NCBI RefSeq assembly: GCF_032854445.1
Contig: NC_088301.1
Location: forward strand, 38,365,187-38,429,186
Direction of reading: 5' to 3'
Length of the DNA stretch: 64,000 nt
Source: Liolophura sinensis
Lineage: Eukaryota; Mollusca; Polyplacophora; Chitonida; Chitonidae
Below, one piece after another: positions 52,185 through 64,000 of this stretch. Under the pieces are notes generated by a model, which was given only the letters and a program-made list of their open reading frames with translations, did no database searches and had not been told where the DNA came from. The position numbers and the translations under genes were made by a program. The stretch's first letter is position 1, and each line of letters begins with the position of its first letter.

Positions 52185-55100
52185 TCATGTCTTACTGGCT
52201 CCCAACTCTGTTAACATATCATGAATAGCCACTTTTCCCTTAATATAGTTGTCCATGATGGCTCTGTCCACATCCTGTTCTGTAATCCTGAGGTTGTACG
52301 CATCATTGTATAGTCGAATCATCTTCTTCACTTCATCATAAGGAAGGTAGCCTTCAAGATAAAACACACCAAAAAATAAACATACATTCCATTAACAGTA
52401 TATTAATGCTTTCACTGTTTATCCATCCATAGTTTAATAATGTATGTTATTGCCTGCTGTACACTTGTTATAACCAAATAATAATTGTCATTAGCCTGAT
52501 GTTAAGTTTCTTTAGGCTTTATCATCTTCAGCGCAATCTGACATCATAGTGTGTAATACAGCCCCAGGTGATTTTCAAGGGCATTATAATGCTATCACAT
52601 TGATTTCATTCTATTCAACATGTTGCAAACATGCCTGATGCAGTTAGTTAAAGATTTATTTATTTTATTTGATTGGTGTTTTACGCCTTACTCAAGAATA
52701 TTTCACTTATACGACGGTGGCCAGCATTTTGGTGGGTGGAAACCGGGCAGAGCCCGGGGGAAACCCACAACCATTCGCAGGTTGCTGACAGACCTTCCCA
52801 CATACGGCCGGAGAGTTAGTTAAAGAACAAAAGCATAAAGCTATATTTACCAAAAACATAATAGCTACATGGAGGAAGTTCTGACTTGAGTCGACACATC
52901 AAGTCATATGCCAGTCTGCTCACCAAAATGGTCAGTGAATCCATGTATAAAATTTGTTGTGACACTATGAATACTAAGGCCCGCGATATCTTATCACATA
53001 CCACTGCTGTCTACATCCTGAGAGTAAATACTGGCAGCCATTTTAAGGAATCTCTGAAACCAAGGCTCTGATTCATCCTTTTCTTCTAACATTTGGCGCT
53101 TCATTCTCTGAAATTTGGCAAAAATTGTGATCATACACAATGTATCAGCAAGTTGCATGTCATACTGTTTTTTTCAGATAAAAGTTGTTCACATTCTTCT
53201 CTAACACCAAAGATCATTTCCACAAAATATTCAACTTCCAACACAAAACCCAAAGGTACAAACATGTAAACAGTGTTTGTTTAGTTTGTTCATGTCCCTG
53301 ATATCAACTCCTACCATACCACATGTTACATTTTCATCCCCAGAAAGAGAGTAAAAGGACAGCTTTGATAACCAAAATATAATTCGTACAGGAAATTGTG
53401 TACACAAGACTTGTTATGCAGAATAATATGAAATTTGGTCGGTCAAAGGTCAACTTTAATTACCAAAGTGTAAACAGGTGTTGGGGAAACCTATACTTAG
53501 TCTTTGTACAAAGTTTCATTCACAATGGAAAATTGTTGTAGGAGATAAGGTGTTACAGAAGCAGGAAGCTGGGCAGCACAAAAATAAAATATGCCCCTCA
53601 CTTCCAGCAGGTAGTTACACTGGCAATAATAAACCCTGTAAGCTCACAGTAGCATGTATAGATACAGGTATTCTCTTAATAAGTACCTAGACAAGATTTG
53701 AGAATAAAAAATAATTTGATGGCAGAGTCTGACTCTTGTTCATGTACCTCATATTCTTTCTCTATCTCTCTTAGTTCTCTTTCCTTCTTCTCCACATCCA
53801 GCTGACTTATTCGGCCATCTTGTTCATAAGGATTTCCAGTGTTTCCATTATAGTCACGTGCATAAGTAGGCAATGGAGTCTTACGGGTGACATCCGGAAT
53901 CTGATAGGAGAACAGAGTTACAATATGTTACAGATGACTACATGAGGTAGGACCATCTTCCCCACCAGATCAGGACTACCAGCAAATAACTCGATCAAAA
54001 TACAGACTTAATTTTGGTAAGAAGCTAAAAAAATTAATTATAGCATTCTGAAATATTAGTAGAATGCTAATCTCTCTGGACCCCACATGTCACAATATAA
54101 TGATATCTGTATGACAGGTTTACCTCTTGCTTACTACTTTGTTCATAATTGGAAGGTTTTGGCACTTCAGCATGAGGCCAGTTGGATGATGGGTTGCCGT
54201 AATCCTTTGCATACTCCAGGGGACGTTTGCTTTTCGGAATAGTAAGCCCAGTCTGCCTAGGCTGAACTTTTTCCAAGAATTCAATAAATTGCATCCAACT
54301 GAAAAAAATATCAACACTCCATGAAATTTGTCCTGGTCACTGACCATTTAAGTAATGACGCAAACCAAAAGTATCCATATTTCTGTCACTTTATCACAAC
54401 ATATCCACATACCATGAAAAGACAAAAATGAAAAGTTAACACATATATCACCAAAATGCTGAAGTTATACTATCTGATAAATGGTCCAAAGGAGGTATCA
54501 TGAATAAAATTTGCTACACTAAAACATGTACATACACACGTGGTATTTAAACATTTCTACATATTTTTACAGTCCAACTTACTGGTATTGTCCATCTCCA
54601 TGATGGTCACACTTGGCCAGAATCTGGTTGACTAAGGACTCTTGGAGAGGAATCTGGTGAGTGGAGCTGTAAATGATCTGCTTCACCTGACAAAGGTAAT
54701 AAATGGCACAGTCCAGTAGTAAGTGCAAGTAAATCACAGTATCTGTCTCAACTTCACTGACTGATAAATGTTTCATGTTATCACCATTATCTCTGCTTCT
54801 GTCACCATGCCATAGATCATGTCAAGATATGATATATATATATACAATTAAAGGAAATATCTATTAAATGTGCTGTTTGAATCTTGACAAAAAAAAAATG
54901 ACAAATATATACCTGTGCAGCTGACATGGTTCCTCTATGGTTTGGATCCATTTTCCTGAAATCCAGCGTGAGTTTATCAAAGTCCACCTCTCTTCCACTG
55001 TCCAAAAGCTGCTGTTCTATTAGTCTCATCAACTTTGAAGTCTCACTGTCACTGACTGGGGTAATCGGCTTTGACCTGCCAATGTAAACCATTAATGCAG

Positions 55101-58100
55101 AATTAATATTTAAGGAGTGCCTCCACAGAGCACTTGCATCTAATATAATCCCTTGACAATATGGCTAAAGTCCTGGTGAATCCACAGTACTGTTTTAGTT
55201 TGCATTCAAACATAAAATCCATTCACTCAGTGGTATGTCAAAGAAAACCTAAACTTAAGAGTTACCCTCACCACAGTTTAATGTAACTTTATACTAGCAT
55301 CATTGAACTAGTGATGCATTGCTGGGATGACAGCCCTGTCTTTAACTCACTCTTTAGATACGTAGTAAAGTGGTCTTGTGGAGCGTGGGGTGGGAGGAAG
55401 TGCCTCACTGCGCGGACTGTCTGCATATGTGTAATGATTGTCAAACCTGCGCGAGAAGAAAAAATAATAGTAAACTTTTTTCCGTCTACATGTCTACTTT
55501 TGTCCTGTGAAGTTAATACTACTGTGCTTGAGATTCTATAACATTTATTTAGCTAAGTTAGTTTTTCAGTGGCTTAAACAACACAAAGAATATTTCTTTC
55601 ATACAAATTTGATATCCTTTTGAATCTGGATCTCCTCACACAAGGTAGCTGACAAACTCTGCTGAAGCTTTTTGTAGCATATCTAGAGAGGGCTCTATTG
55701 GAAAATGAGAAATTATGCATCAAAGAATATTTTTTAACAAAATACAGTACACCAAAGAGTGCTAAACCAAAATCTCAACTTAGTAAATGTTGAATGAAAC
55801 TTAGTGTGCTGAATGACTGACTAGTACATGTAATTACATGTTTAAATGCACAATGTAGGCTTACATGTATATCTGTGTATAATAGACTATCATTATGTAA
55901 ATGACCATGTTAACATGGATTTAGATAAAATATTATAAATGTTTAGTTATTATTTCATTGTACAAGAGAAAAAATGGCAGTTTATTTAGATAACATATTA
56001 TTCACTACATGATCAAGTTCAACTGTTTTATATCAGAAGTGAAAATGTCATTTATTTCTACATGAATGTTGGAAAAGCTGTCTTATGAAAGGTTGCATTC
56101 CACAAGCTGCTAATATATAAATATGAGACTATATCACATTCTGAAAGCAGACACTACTCGGGATGTATGGCTATTATGGCACAGATGTAGTACACTGAAG
56201 TTACTTTGATGCGAATATATACATGTACCAAGAAGAGGGGGTGGCTACAAATACCTGTATCTTGCATTAATTAGTCTGGTTATTTGCATTATAATATGGT
56301 AAATGTACTTACTATAGCAGTACTACTGAGTACCTGTTCAAGTTCTAGATTGTATATTTTAACAGCCATTACAACTCATAACTGGAATTCATAACAAAAA
56401 TATCATCTTATTACCCTACAATAAATTCTGCCGATAAACTAGAATACCATTTACACCAGTAACCAGTAAGTAATAATCACCAATTTAAACATAGATACAG
56501 TGCTTACATGTTGGTTAGAATTGTGACTGTTGCACAAATGTGGCATCAAACTAAAGAAGTGAATTTACAGTACATCAGAAAAAATATTTTATCACAAGTA
56601 TAGGTAAATGTAATTTATCACAATAATGAAATCATATGATTGAGTGTCCCAAAAGTTAGGTTCATGAAACCTACAATAAAATGTTATTTGTGCTATGAAA
56701 AAAACAAAAATCATCACATCATTATAATGTTAGTGGAAAAAACTGTAACAATCACCTACATTTTTGCAGGATTAATGTTTAATAAATGTGTACCTTAAAG
56801 TTCTCCCGTGATGAAACCCTCTTAAGCAAACAAAAGACAAAAGGCCTTCATCTGAATTGCGCACAAAGTACAGTAATACTGAATAACTACCATGAAACAG
56901 GCACTCTGTGTCAATGGTTGATGTGTGAGTGTACTGTGTCATGAAATTAGTGAATGTGCATGCACCTCTTTTGACTCAATGGCTTGAGATGTATGCAATG
57001 CTGAAGGTAACTCAGCTGGGCATAAATACAAGTGCATCTGTAACATATTTACCTCAAAGTTAATATCCTAAAAGTTGGGTCAAACTAAACTGAATCAACA
57101 TGCCATTTTACCGAATTACTGGCATTTTGGGCAACTTTAACAAAGCAGTGAGGGAGAAAAAGATACGTCAATAAAGTCTGACAATCAGAGCAATGTACAG
57201 TTTGAATTGGAATTTGAATTATGGTAGCTTGTTACCTGACATGGAAACATCATATTCAAATCAAGGAACGGATCAAAGTCAGTTGGAAACATTTTGTGCT
57301 TAGGTTCCCAGCTGTGTAAAATAACAGCATTCTCAGCTGTTACTATGCAGTGCTTGTAAACTACATGTACATGTAACTCTTAGTGAGAAACAGTACAGAC
57401 ACATGATGTATTCCACAGAAAAGAACAAAAGAGAACACTGCTTGGGTCAACTTGTTTTAGATATGCTACATGTTCATTCCACACTATCATAATTATAATA
57501 TCTGGCATTAGATGGCCAAAGATAGAATCTTGACCTCATGATTCAGACTATCTTGAAAAAACATTAAGAAATGTACTGGCTCAGATGTAGTCATCTGTAT
57601 TAGATATCCACATACCGTTCTGGTTGAGGTACAGACTGTGTTTGTGAAGTCTGTGATGGACCCTGGGATGTTCGCAGTGCTGTTCCGAAAAAGGACAGAA
57701 CTTTCTCGTAATTGATTTTCCCATCCTCACGATCACTGACATACTGACAGGCTACCAGTCTTAAAATGTCAGGAGACAAAAATATCTGAAAGAGAAAACC
57801 ACACATTCAAAAGATTAGTACATGTCGTCATTACAGGTCACAAAAGAAAGTTGTGCTACATTCGCTGAATATATCATATAAAAACTATCATGCAGGTTTT
57901 CAATGAAACATTTTAACACAATTTCCATTATTTCAACGACCAGTGGGACCCCTGCCTACAGTATCAATACTGAGGCTGGTTTGACAATTTCTTCACAAGG
58001 TTTATAACGAGCCAGTTCAAAGAGACACCAGATTGTGGAATTGAGTGTATTAAAATCATATGAACAAAACCCAATGGAGCATTGCTAACACTATGCTTCT

Positions 58101-61100
58101 CAAGGACTTACACTGAATCAAACTATTTAACTCCTATAACAGAAGATACCTCAAGAACAAATTTTTCCCAGTTTCCAAAAGACTTAGGTTTTATGGAAAC
58201 TTTATGCGACATTGAATCAGGCTGATACAATGTCAAATATTTATTTATTTACTTCATTGGTGTTCTACAGAGTACTCAAGAATATTTCACTTATACCAAA
58301 ACCGCCAGCATTATGACGGGAAGAAACTGGGCTCTGGGGAAAGCCACGACCATCCGCAGGTTGCTGACAGACCTACCCATATTCAGTCGGATAGGAAGCC
58401 AGCATGAACTATACTTGACCTAACAGCAACAACATGCTGTGTTTAAACCAATTCATACCCTACATCCTTAGCCTTGCTTCTAAGACTCAGATGCTTTGAC
58501 ACTTACACAGCAATGTCCCAGTTTATGTCACACCCTCGTAATTTAACACTAGTACAAATGTAACAAAGTTTTGCTCAATGGCAAACTTGTATTACTCCAA
58601 TGGTAATTCCTTGTTTCCTTGTTTGAGTAGCTTACATGTTCTTACCCTGTGACGTCCTAGTACATAGCTTAGGTCCTGCATGTAACACCAGCCTCGCAAC
58701 TGTTTGTCATATGATGTTAAGTCTAGGTAAATATCCTTTAGTCTCTGGGCCTCTAATTCTCTTAACTCATCATTTAGCAGGGTCAAGAGACGAAGTTCAT
58801 CCTCTTTAGAAAAATGAAGCGGTTCCCGGGGAAGGTACACATTTGGCGGTAACAGTCTCAGAAGACTCTCTTTATCACTCAGGGGAGGATAGCTCTGAGA
58901 TGTAACCTGTTGTACATTCATAGATGTTTCCTCTGGCGTTTCTGGACGTCTGCTCACGTTGTGGTGAATTTGACGGTTCTCATAGGGTGATCTCTGATCT
59001 TGGACAGTTCGATGTTCAAAAAAGTCATTATTTTGATGAGCTTGTGATACACCAGTATTTTCCTGAATAGGAGGTATAACCTTGTATGGACTTAAATCAT
59101 GCCCTTCTTGCCTGGAGGGATGAACTTGTGAATTGAAATTATCCTAAAGTAACAAGAAATAAACAGTATTTATAATTTTTTTGTGCAATAAACAAAAGAA
59201 AAACGTTTTCTTACATGTACATTGGGAAATTCCTTCCTTGTTGGCCCTCATTTTTTTTCTTCTTTTTTTTGCTGTCAGAAATTTACATGAATTTGGAACA
59301 CTTATCATTATATTCATTAAATTATTCATTCGTTCATTTCAGCAATGTTGTTTGCAGAAGTTTCCCTTGTAGCACATTGTTAAGGTTTTTGCAAACTATC
59401 CTTTCATCATGTTCCTCATTAACATCCTGAATCCAAAGTCAAAATCACACCAAAGAGAGTGGAATTCTAACACTTTATTCAGTGGTGCTTTGAGCGACAC
59501 ACTTGGTGGACAACTTATTTCTCTGAATAATTTGATGTCAATTCTTCATTTTAGCTACATATTAGTACATATGTACTTTTATGACATTTCTGGCAATGTG
59601 GAGTACATATTAAAGACTCACCCAGTCTGCAGTTGAGTAGCCCTGTGGACCTCTTTTGGACATCCACGGGTCAATGTGATTGGGTTTGTCAGCCACATGC
59701 TTAAAAATGCGTCTTGGAGATTCATTTTCCTCCCTGTATTCAGAAATTACAAAGATCACATGAAACTAGAAAGCCACCATATCTGTAAAGCAGTAGAGCA
59801 AAGCAGCAGTGCACCACCTGTTACTTTCATGTTAGTGCCTTTGGACATGGTTATAGAACTGGTGTAAAGGTGGGTGTAGAGATCCCAGCTTATAACTGCT
59901 ATCTTGGTGACACTTGTCTGTACAGGAGTGTACTTATTTTGTGCACAATGACACCAGACCTTTCTATCTTGAATATCATTTTATTTGTAAATTCTGGTTC
60001 CAAGATTTCCGGAACTAACAATGTGGCTACATGTAGACAAAATTTACAGTATATACTGTACTGCATGTATTCTTTTTATTTATACCTGAACGGATCATTT
60101 ACATACAATACGCATCGTTCTACACACTTGTATTAGGCCAATCACACATGATGGCTTGTTTCCTGTCACCAGACTCACACCATTTTATTCCCTGCCTCAG
60201 AATTCAGTACTCAATTTTTGCCAGAAATTATCACAAACTGTGAGATTATAATTAAAGACTCCTGAAATAATGATAATGACAAATTAAAATTCCTGCAATA
60301 ATGTTTCAAAATAGTCTGCCAAGTGTGAGTGTAGCCTTAAATGTGAGTACCTTAATTCCTCAACCTTTTCCCATAAAGAGCAACTTTCAGTACAATTTAT
60401 GTCCATTTTTAATATGATTTTGGAGACAAAACTACTTTGGTTGAAATGCCCAGTGCCAGGACTTCAGTTCACAAAAACTATAATTTCATCAGCTTACACA
60501 GAATAATGCCCTCAAAATATGCTTATACATCCTTGCAAAAAGGTTGAAGAATTATAGTATAATTCTTCTGGCTTAATTTATTCATGGTAATCAAAAATGC
60601 AACGTGAAGGTATTAAAATCAGAACAATATAGTTTTACAATGATAAATAAAACGTTACTATAATAATACATGTATATAAGAACCTATGTATCAAGTGAAC
60701 AACTCATCTTACAATTTAAGAGGAACACACTTAAATGACCATATCCATGTACATGTGTGGGTATTTTAATGTATCACATTTTTTGGCTGTACAAGGGTCC
60801 CTGTATACATGTATGTTAAAAAAAAGTTCTCAAACTAAAACAATCTATTAATATGTGATACTTTACTTTGGTTTGCTGTATAACAAGCTATTAACATATG
60901 ACAGAGTGCATCATTCTACAATAGGGAAGTTACAAGTTCAATCTCATTTGTTGCTGAAGGTAAAATCGTCCCCCTATATCATGTCAAAAATGTTTGACAA
61001 ACTATTTTTGATCACATTTACAATGGCATGAGCATCTGAAAAAAGTTTTACAAAAAGTAAGTTAGAGTACATATAGATGAATGATGGAGAACACTGACGA

Positions 61101-61516
61101 ACTAAACATTTGTGAATATGAAAAGTTCTTATTAAAAGAAAGTGTCATTTATGTCTCTAGAACACAGTGAGACAAGGGATTGGTAAATTAATGTCAACAA
61201 AGGTTGCCTAACATTTATCACATATCATCTGATACAGAAGGATGTTTTGAGTTCGAACTCAAAACTCCCCAATTAGGCAAATCAACATACATGTCTTATA
61301 GTACAATGATTTTTATGAAGTCCTTCTTCACACAAATTACTACAGCTGACAGTAAAAAGAACTGCAGATGAAACAGGAACCATACCCTCCATAACGATCT
61401 GAGGTTGGTCTGCCAGCATATGATTCAGGTCTGTACTCATGGCGATCCCAATACTGCCGATTCTGAACAGGCAAACCTTCTGGAGCTGGCCAGTAGAGTT
61501 TTCGCGGTCTTGACAT
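52185..61516 (-). CDS. C1orf87: EF-hand protein, homologue of human C1orf87
   Basis: Exons on the - strand, in coding order: 61516-61386, 59733-59622, 59143-58646, 57785-57616, 55446-55351, 55075-54913, 54686-54583, 54298-54124, 53900-53748, 53107-53002, 52351-52185 (TGA). Phases close on 624 residues; the human protein is about 546. The order of motifs matches the human protein: KINYEKVLSFF in exon 4, VDFDKLTLDFRKMDP in exon 6, KCDHHGDG then W-x-x-F-I-E-F-L in exons 7-8, and PWFQRFLKMAASIYSQDVDSSG then YLPYDEVKKMIRLYNDAYNL at the end. Only the last EF-hand loop is canonical: Asp565, Asp567, Ser569, Gly570 and Glu576. The others (residues 417-428 and in exons 3, 4 and 6) have lost acidic ligands. 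A glutamate- and lysine-rich helix lies in exon 9 (QLDVEKKERELREIEKEYE). The function is unknown; calcium binding is inferred. The N-terminal exons are less certain than the last six. Confidence 0.85.
52650..52815 (-). mobile_element. SINE-like copy (family A)
   Basis: Reading the - strand it matches the copy at 34508-34708: CTGACAGCAACCTGCGAA-like core, GGTTTCCCCCGGGCTCTGCC, AAGTGAAATATTCTTGAG and CAATCAAATAAAATAAATAA. It is about 165 bp and lies in the last intron of the C1orf87 homologue. Confidence 0.6.
58236..58425 (-). mobile_element. SINE-like copy (family A)
   Basis: The - strand reads TTCATGCTGGCTTCCTATCC, a CTGTCAGCAACCTGCGGATG core, AAGTGAAATATTCTTGAGTA and ACACCAATGAAGTAAATAAA. 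It is diverged but nearly complete, in a C1orf87-homologue intron. Confidence 0.55.
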
Positions 61517-64000
61517 TTTAATAACATTGAACAGTCAGGTCTTGGTAGTAGAATACATTCATACAACAGTAAGCTCAGCTTTGGTTATGTCAAATGTATG
61601 TATGGTCCCTCATGGTGCATGTATATCCAACAGCTCTGTCAGTTGTATATCTATCTCCAATGTCATTTCAAGGTGATCCTATTGCCACAACTTGACCACA
61701 ATAATCACACTATTTTGGCAGATAACTTTGTGGAGACATGCCAACCTAATATCTACAGTAATCTGAAAATCTGATTTAGGGATTATTCCCAAGAAATTTG
61801 CTGCCAAATGATCCTACACGTACGTGTGGATCTCAAACCAAACTCTACTCAATCAGCACTAGATACGTTCCAACTGTAAAAATCTTCTGGTAATCATTAT
61901 GCCTATCACCTGTGCTTATACATATATTTTTAGAACTGTGTAAAGCAGTACAGATTTGTTTTGGCCTACGCGTGAGCATGCATGTCTAAAGAGCTCAACA
62001 TATATGTAAAGGGCATTGACATGCACAATAGTCAGTCACATGGACCTAATACACATGTCATAGGTACAAAGACTTCATTATGGACATACATGTATGTGTA
62101 GGGTGTTATTGGGTGCCTTTGATGTACCTTCTCTAATTCTTCCCATTCATGGCAATTAATATGTTAAAACTTGCCACAGACTGATAAGTACATGTACTTA
62201 ATCACTTATGTGTATATTCTTAGAAAAAAAAAAAAATTGGAAGAGAGCAAAAAAAAATTCGCCATGAATCACTCTCTTTACATTTTAGTGGTGTGGTCTG
62301 AATGTGTTCATCTAATATTGTAGTCTGCTGAAGTGTTAACCCACAGGTACATGTATGTAGTTAAAATAGTTTGTATTATTTCCAAACCTGCAGTTTGTGT
62401 AGTACCTTATCTTATGATACACAGAGACAACCCAAACATACACAGGCTGTATGGATATCTGAGTCTGAAACACCAGGCTACCATAAAAGTATTCTGTATC
62501 AAATTTTATCCTACACATAGAAGGTAAATTTAACACAAGTGATGCTAAACTACATGTACATGTAGGTATACACAGAATATACATCTGATAAGGCAGGTTG
62601 GTAAAATTGTAATACGTTTTGAAATTGTCCTGAAATTGTTCAACCTAACCAATTTTGTTCTGTGATCAAAATCAAATTAAAAAGATGCATAAATAGCACT
62701 AAATGTTGCTTTTCATATGCGAAAAGGTTGAGGAAATAGAATACATGTATATGTAGTTCATACTGTACGTAATATATTTAATTTATAAATTTACTTCAAT
62801 ATTACAATGATTAGTGCAGAGAAAATATAGGAATCTGGCAAGAATCTCATTCTAAGCAAATTCACAAGGAAATTGATGTCTGTAATTTAGTAATTGAACT
62901 TACTTTGTAATATTACAATGTAAATTTGTGTACCTGTACAATAAATATGTTCCACACAAAATGCTGACATATATTTATATTATACTTTTATGTCTTTGGA
63001 GCCCCTTTTTGTTCTCGAATAACAGACTTCCAAACCACATTCATGAAAACATGCTCGGTCATGTGACACAAAATTAATAAAAAAAAAAGCCTAACTACAA
63101 AGATCATATTTATCATTGTTCTAGAAAATTAAGGTTTTAATTTATACCTCTCTGGTTTCTTTCTCTGGAAGTTTTTAATTAATGGTTACATGTATGTCAT
63201 TGCATTTTATAACAATTTATAGAGGTTATCATGTATCACAAAAATGATTAAAATTCATTTTCTGAAACCTAATCGTACATGTAACTGACGGGATCAATTC
63301 CAAGCAAGGTGTGCATTCAATAGATTACATACAAGCACATATGCATGTAAGTTGATACATGTGTAGATAATGAGTCTACAATCTGCAACACCCAACTAAT
63401 GTAATCAAACACAGGTACTGGTTAACTGTGCTCAACTATTTGCCTCTTGGAAACCTGCTGACTACCTGTGTATGCTTATAATTCTCACACTAACTAATTA
63501 GATTCCTTGTCAGAGAGCCAAATAAAAAAGTCTTGACCCAACTGGCCTTGCCAGATTAGTTTTCCAATAATTAGCCAGCACAGCTGGAATGAGCTCAAGG
63601 CTGTTCTTAACCAAGAACTTGTTTGGCATGAAATACTGTATGATGCCAGTTCAAATTAAAAAAAAAAAATGTTCATGATGAATACTCGCAGGCAGGTGTT
63701 AAACCAGAAATTGAAATCAGGCTATTTACGTACATGTAAATGTAGGCCTTTTACATGTGTCACATTCAGACTGAAGAGAAAATACATGTACATGTATACT
63801 GTATTTGTCCCAAAATTTCATCCATAAAAAAGCATTTTTATATTAACTTTTAAAAATATTATTTGTTTTTCTGAAACTTTCTTCTTTTCACTAGGATTTA
63901 GTTCTAATCCTTCCAAACAACCCTCAAAACAACTTTCTAAGATCGATAGAACTCTCAGAATCAGAGTAAATCCCATGTAACTTCACATGATTTTCACCAA
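61517..64000. other. upstream of the C1orf87 homologue
   Basis: No coding exon, RNA gene or clear transposon is visible. The stretch should contain the 5' leader and promoter of the - strand gene. It has many ACATGTACATGT palindromes (for example about 62545-62570 and 63784-63800) and short A-runs near 62223-62260. Confidence 0.5.

Noticed and set aside
52620-52823. 67-codon frame ending in a [12 protein letters not shown]-like peptide, also seen at 34503 and 15173 on the - strand
   Set aside because: The shared peptide is simply the translation of the SINE family A core; not a protein family.

Overview
The window is animal nuclear DNA. It is AT-rich, with long introns, GT-AG splice sites, and five multi-exon genes encoding proteins known across animals. 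Two dispersed tRNA-derived SINE-like families, several small DNA-transposon derivatives, recurrent ACATGTACATGT palindromes and a recurrent AAGGGARRTAATT-type motif resemble mollusc or other lophotrochozoan genomes. That placement is an inference; no species can be named from the sequence.

Layout. Positions 1-3080 are intergenic. A RANBP3 homologue (Ran-binding protein 3, 18 coding exons, + strand) runs 3121-19463. A FGGY carbohydrate kinase homologue (15 coding exons, - strand) runs 36123 down to 24555 and converges on RANBP3. An NDUFA7 homologue (complex I accessory subunit, 4 exons, - strand) runs 40842 down to 38700. It lies head-to-head with RPS28 (ribosomal protein eS28, 3 coding exons, + strand, 41057-45856); the two start codons are 214 bp apart. 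A homologue of human C1orf87 (EF-hand protein, 11 coding exons, - strand) runs 61516 down to 52185. Positions 61517-64000 hold its upstream region and nothing else I can recognise. All exon models were built by hand from both strands. The phases close in every gene, giving 601, 552, 110, 67 and 624 residues.

The genes are unrelated housekeeping or cytoplasmic functions: nuclear export, carbohydrate kinase, respiratory complex I, ribosome and a probable calcium-binding protein. Their linkage is the main point of interest. NDUFA7 and RPS28 are also a divergent pair in human (19p13.2). RANBP3 is on the same human chromosome arm (19p13.3), and FGGY and C1orf87 lie close together on human 1p32. 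The window therefore looks like retained ancestral gene order.

Mobile DNA is confined to introns and intergenic sequence. It includes a 1218-bp hAT-like non-autonomous element with a 6-bp target duplication in RPS28 intron 1, a pair of about 215-bp TA-flanked mariner-like MITEs around the 3' part of FGGY, two other MITE-like elements, and about 13 SINE-like fragments. No tRNA, rRNA, CRISPR array or intact transposase gene was found.
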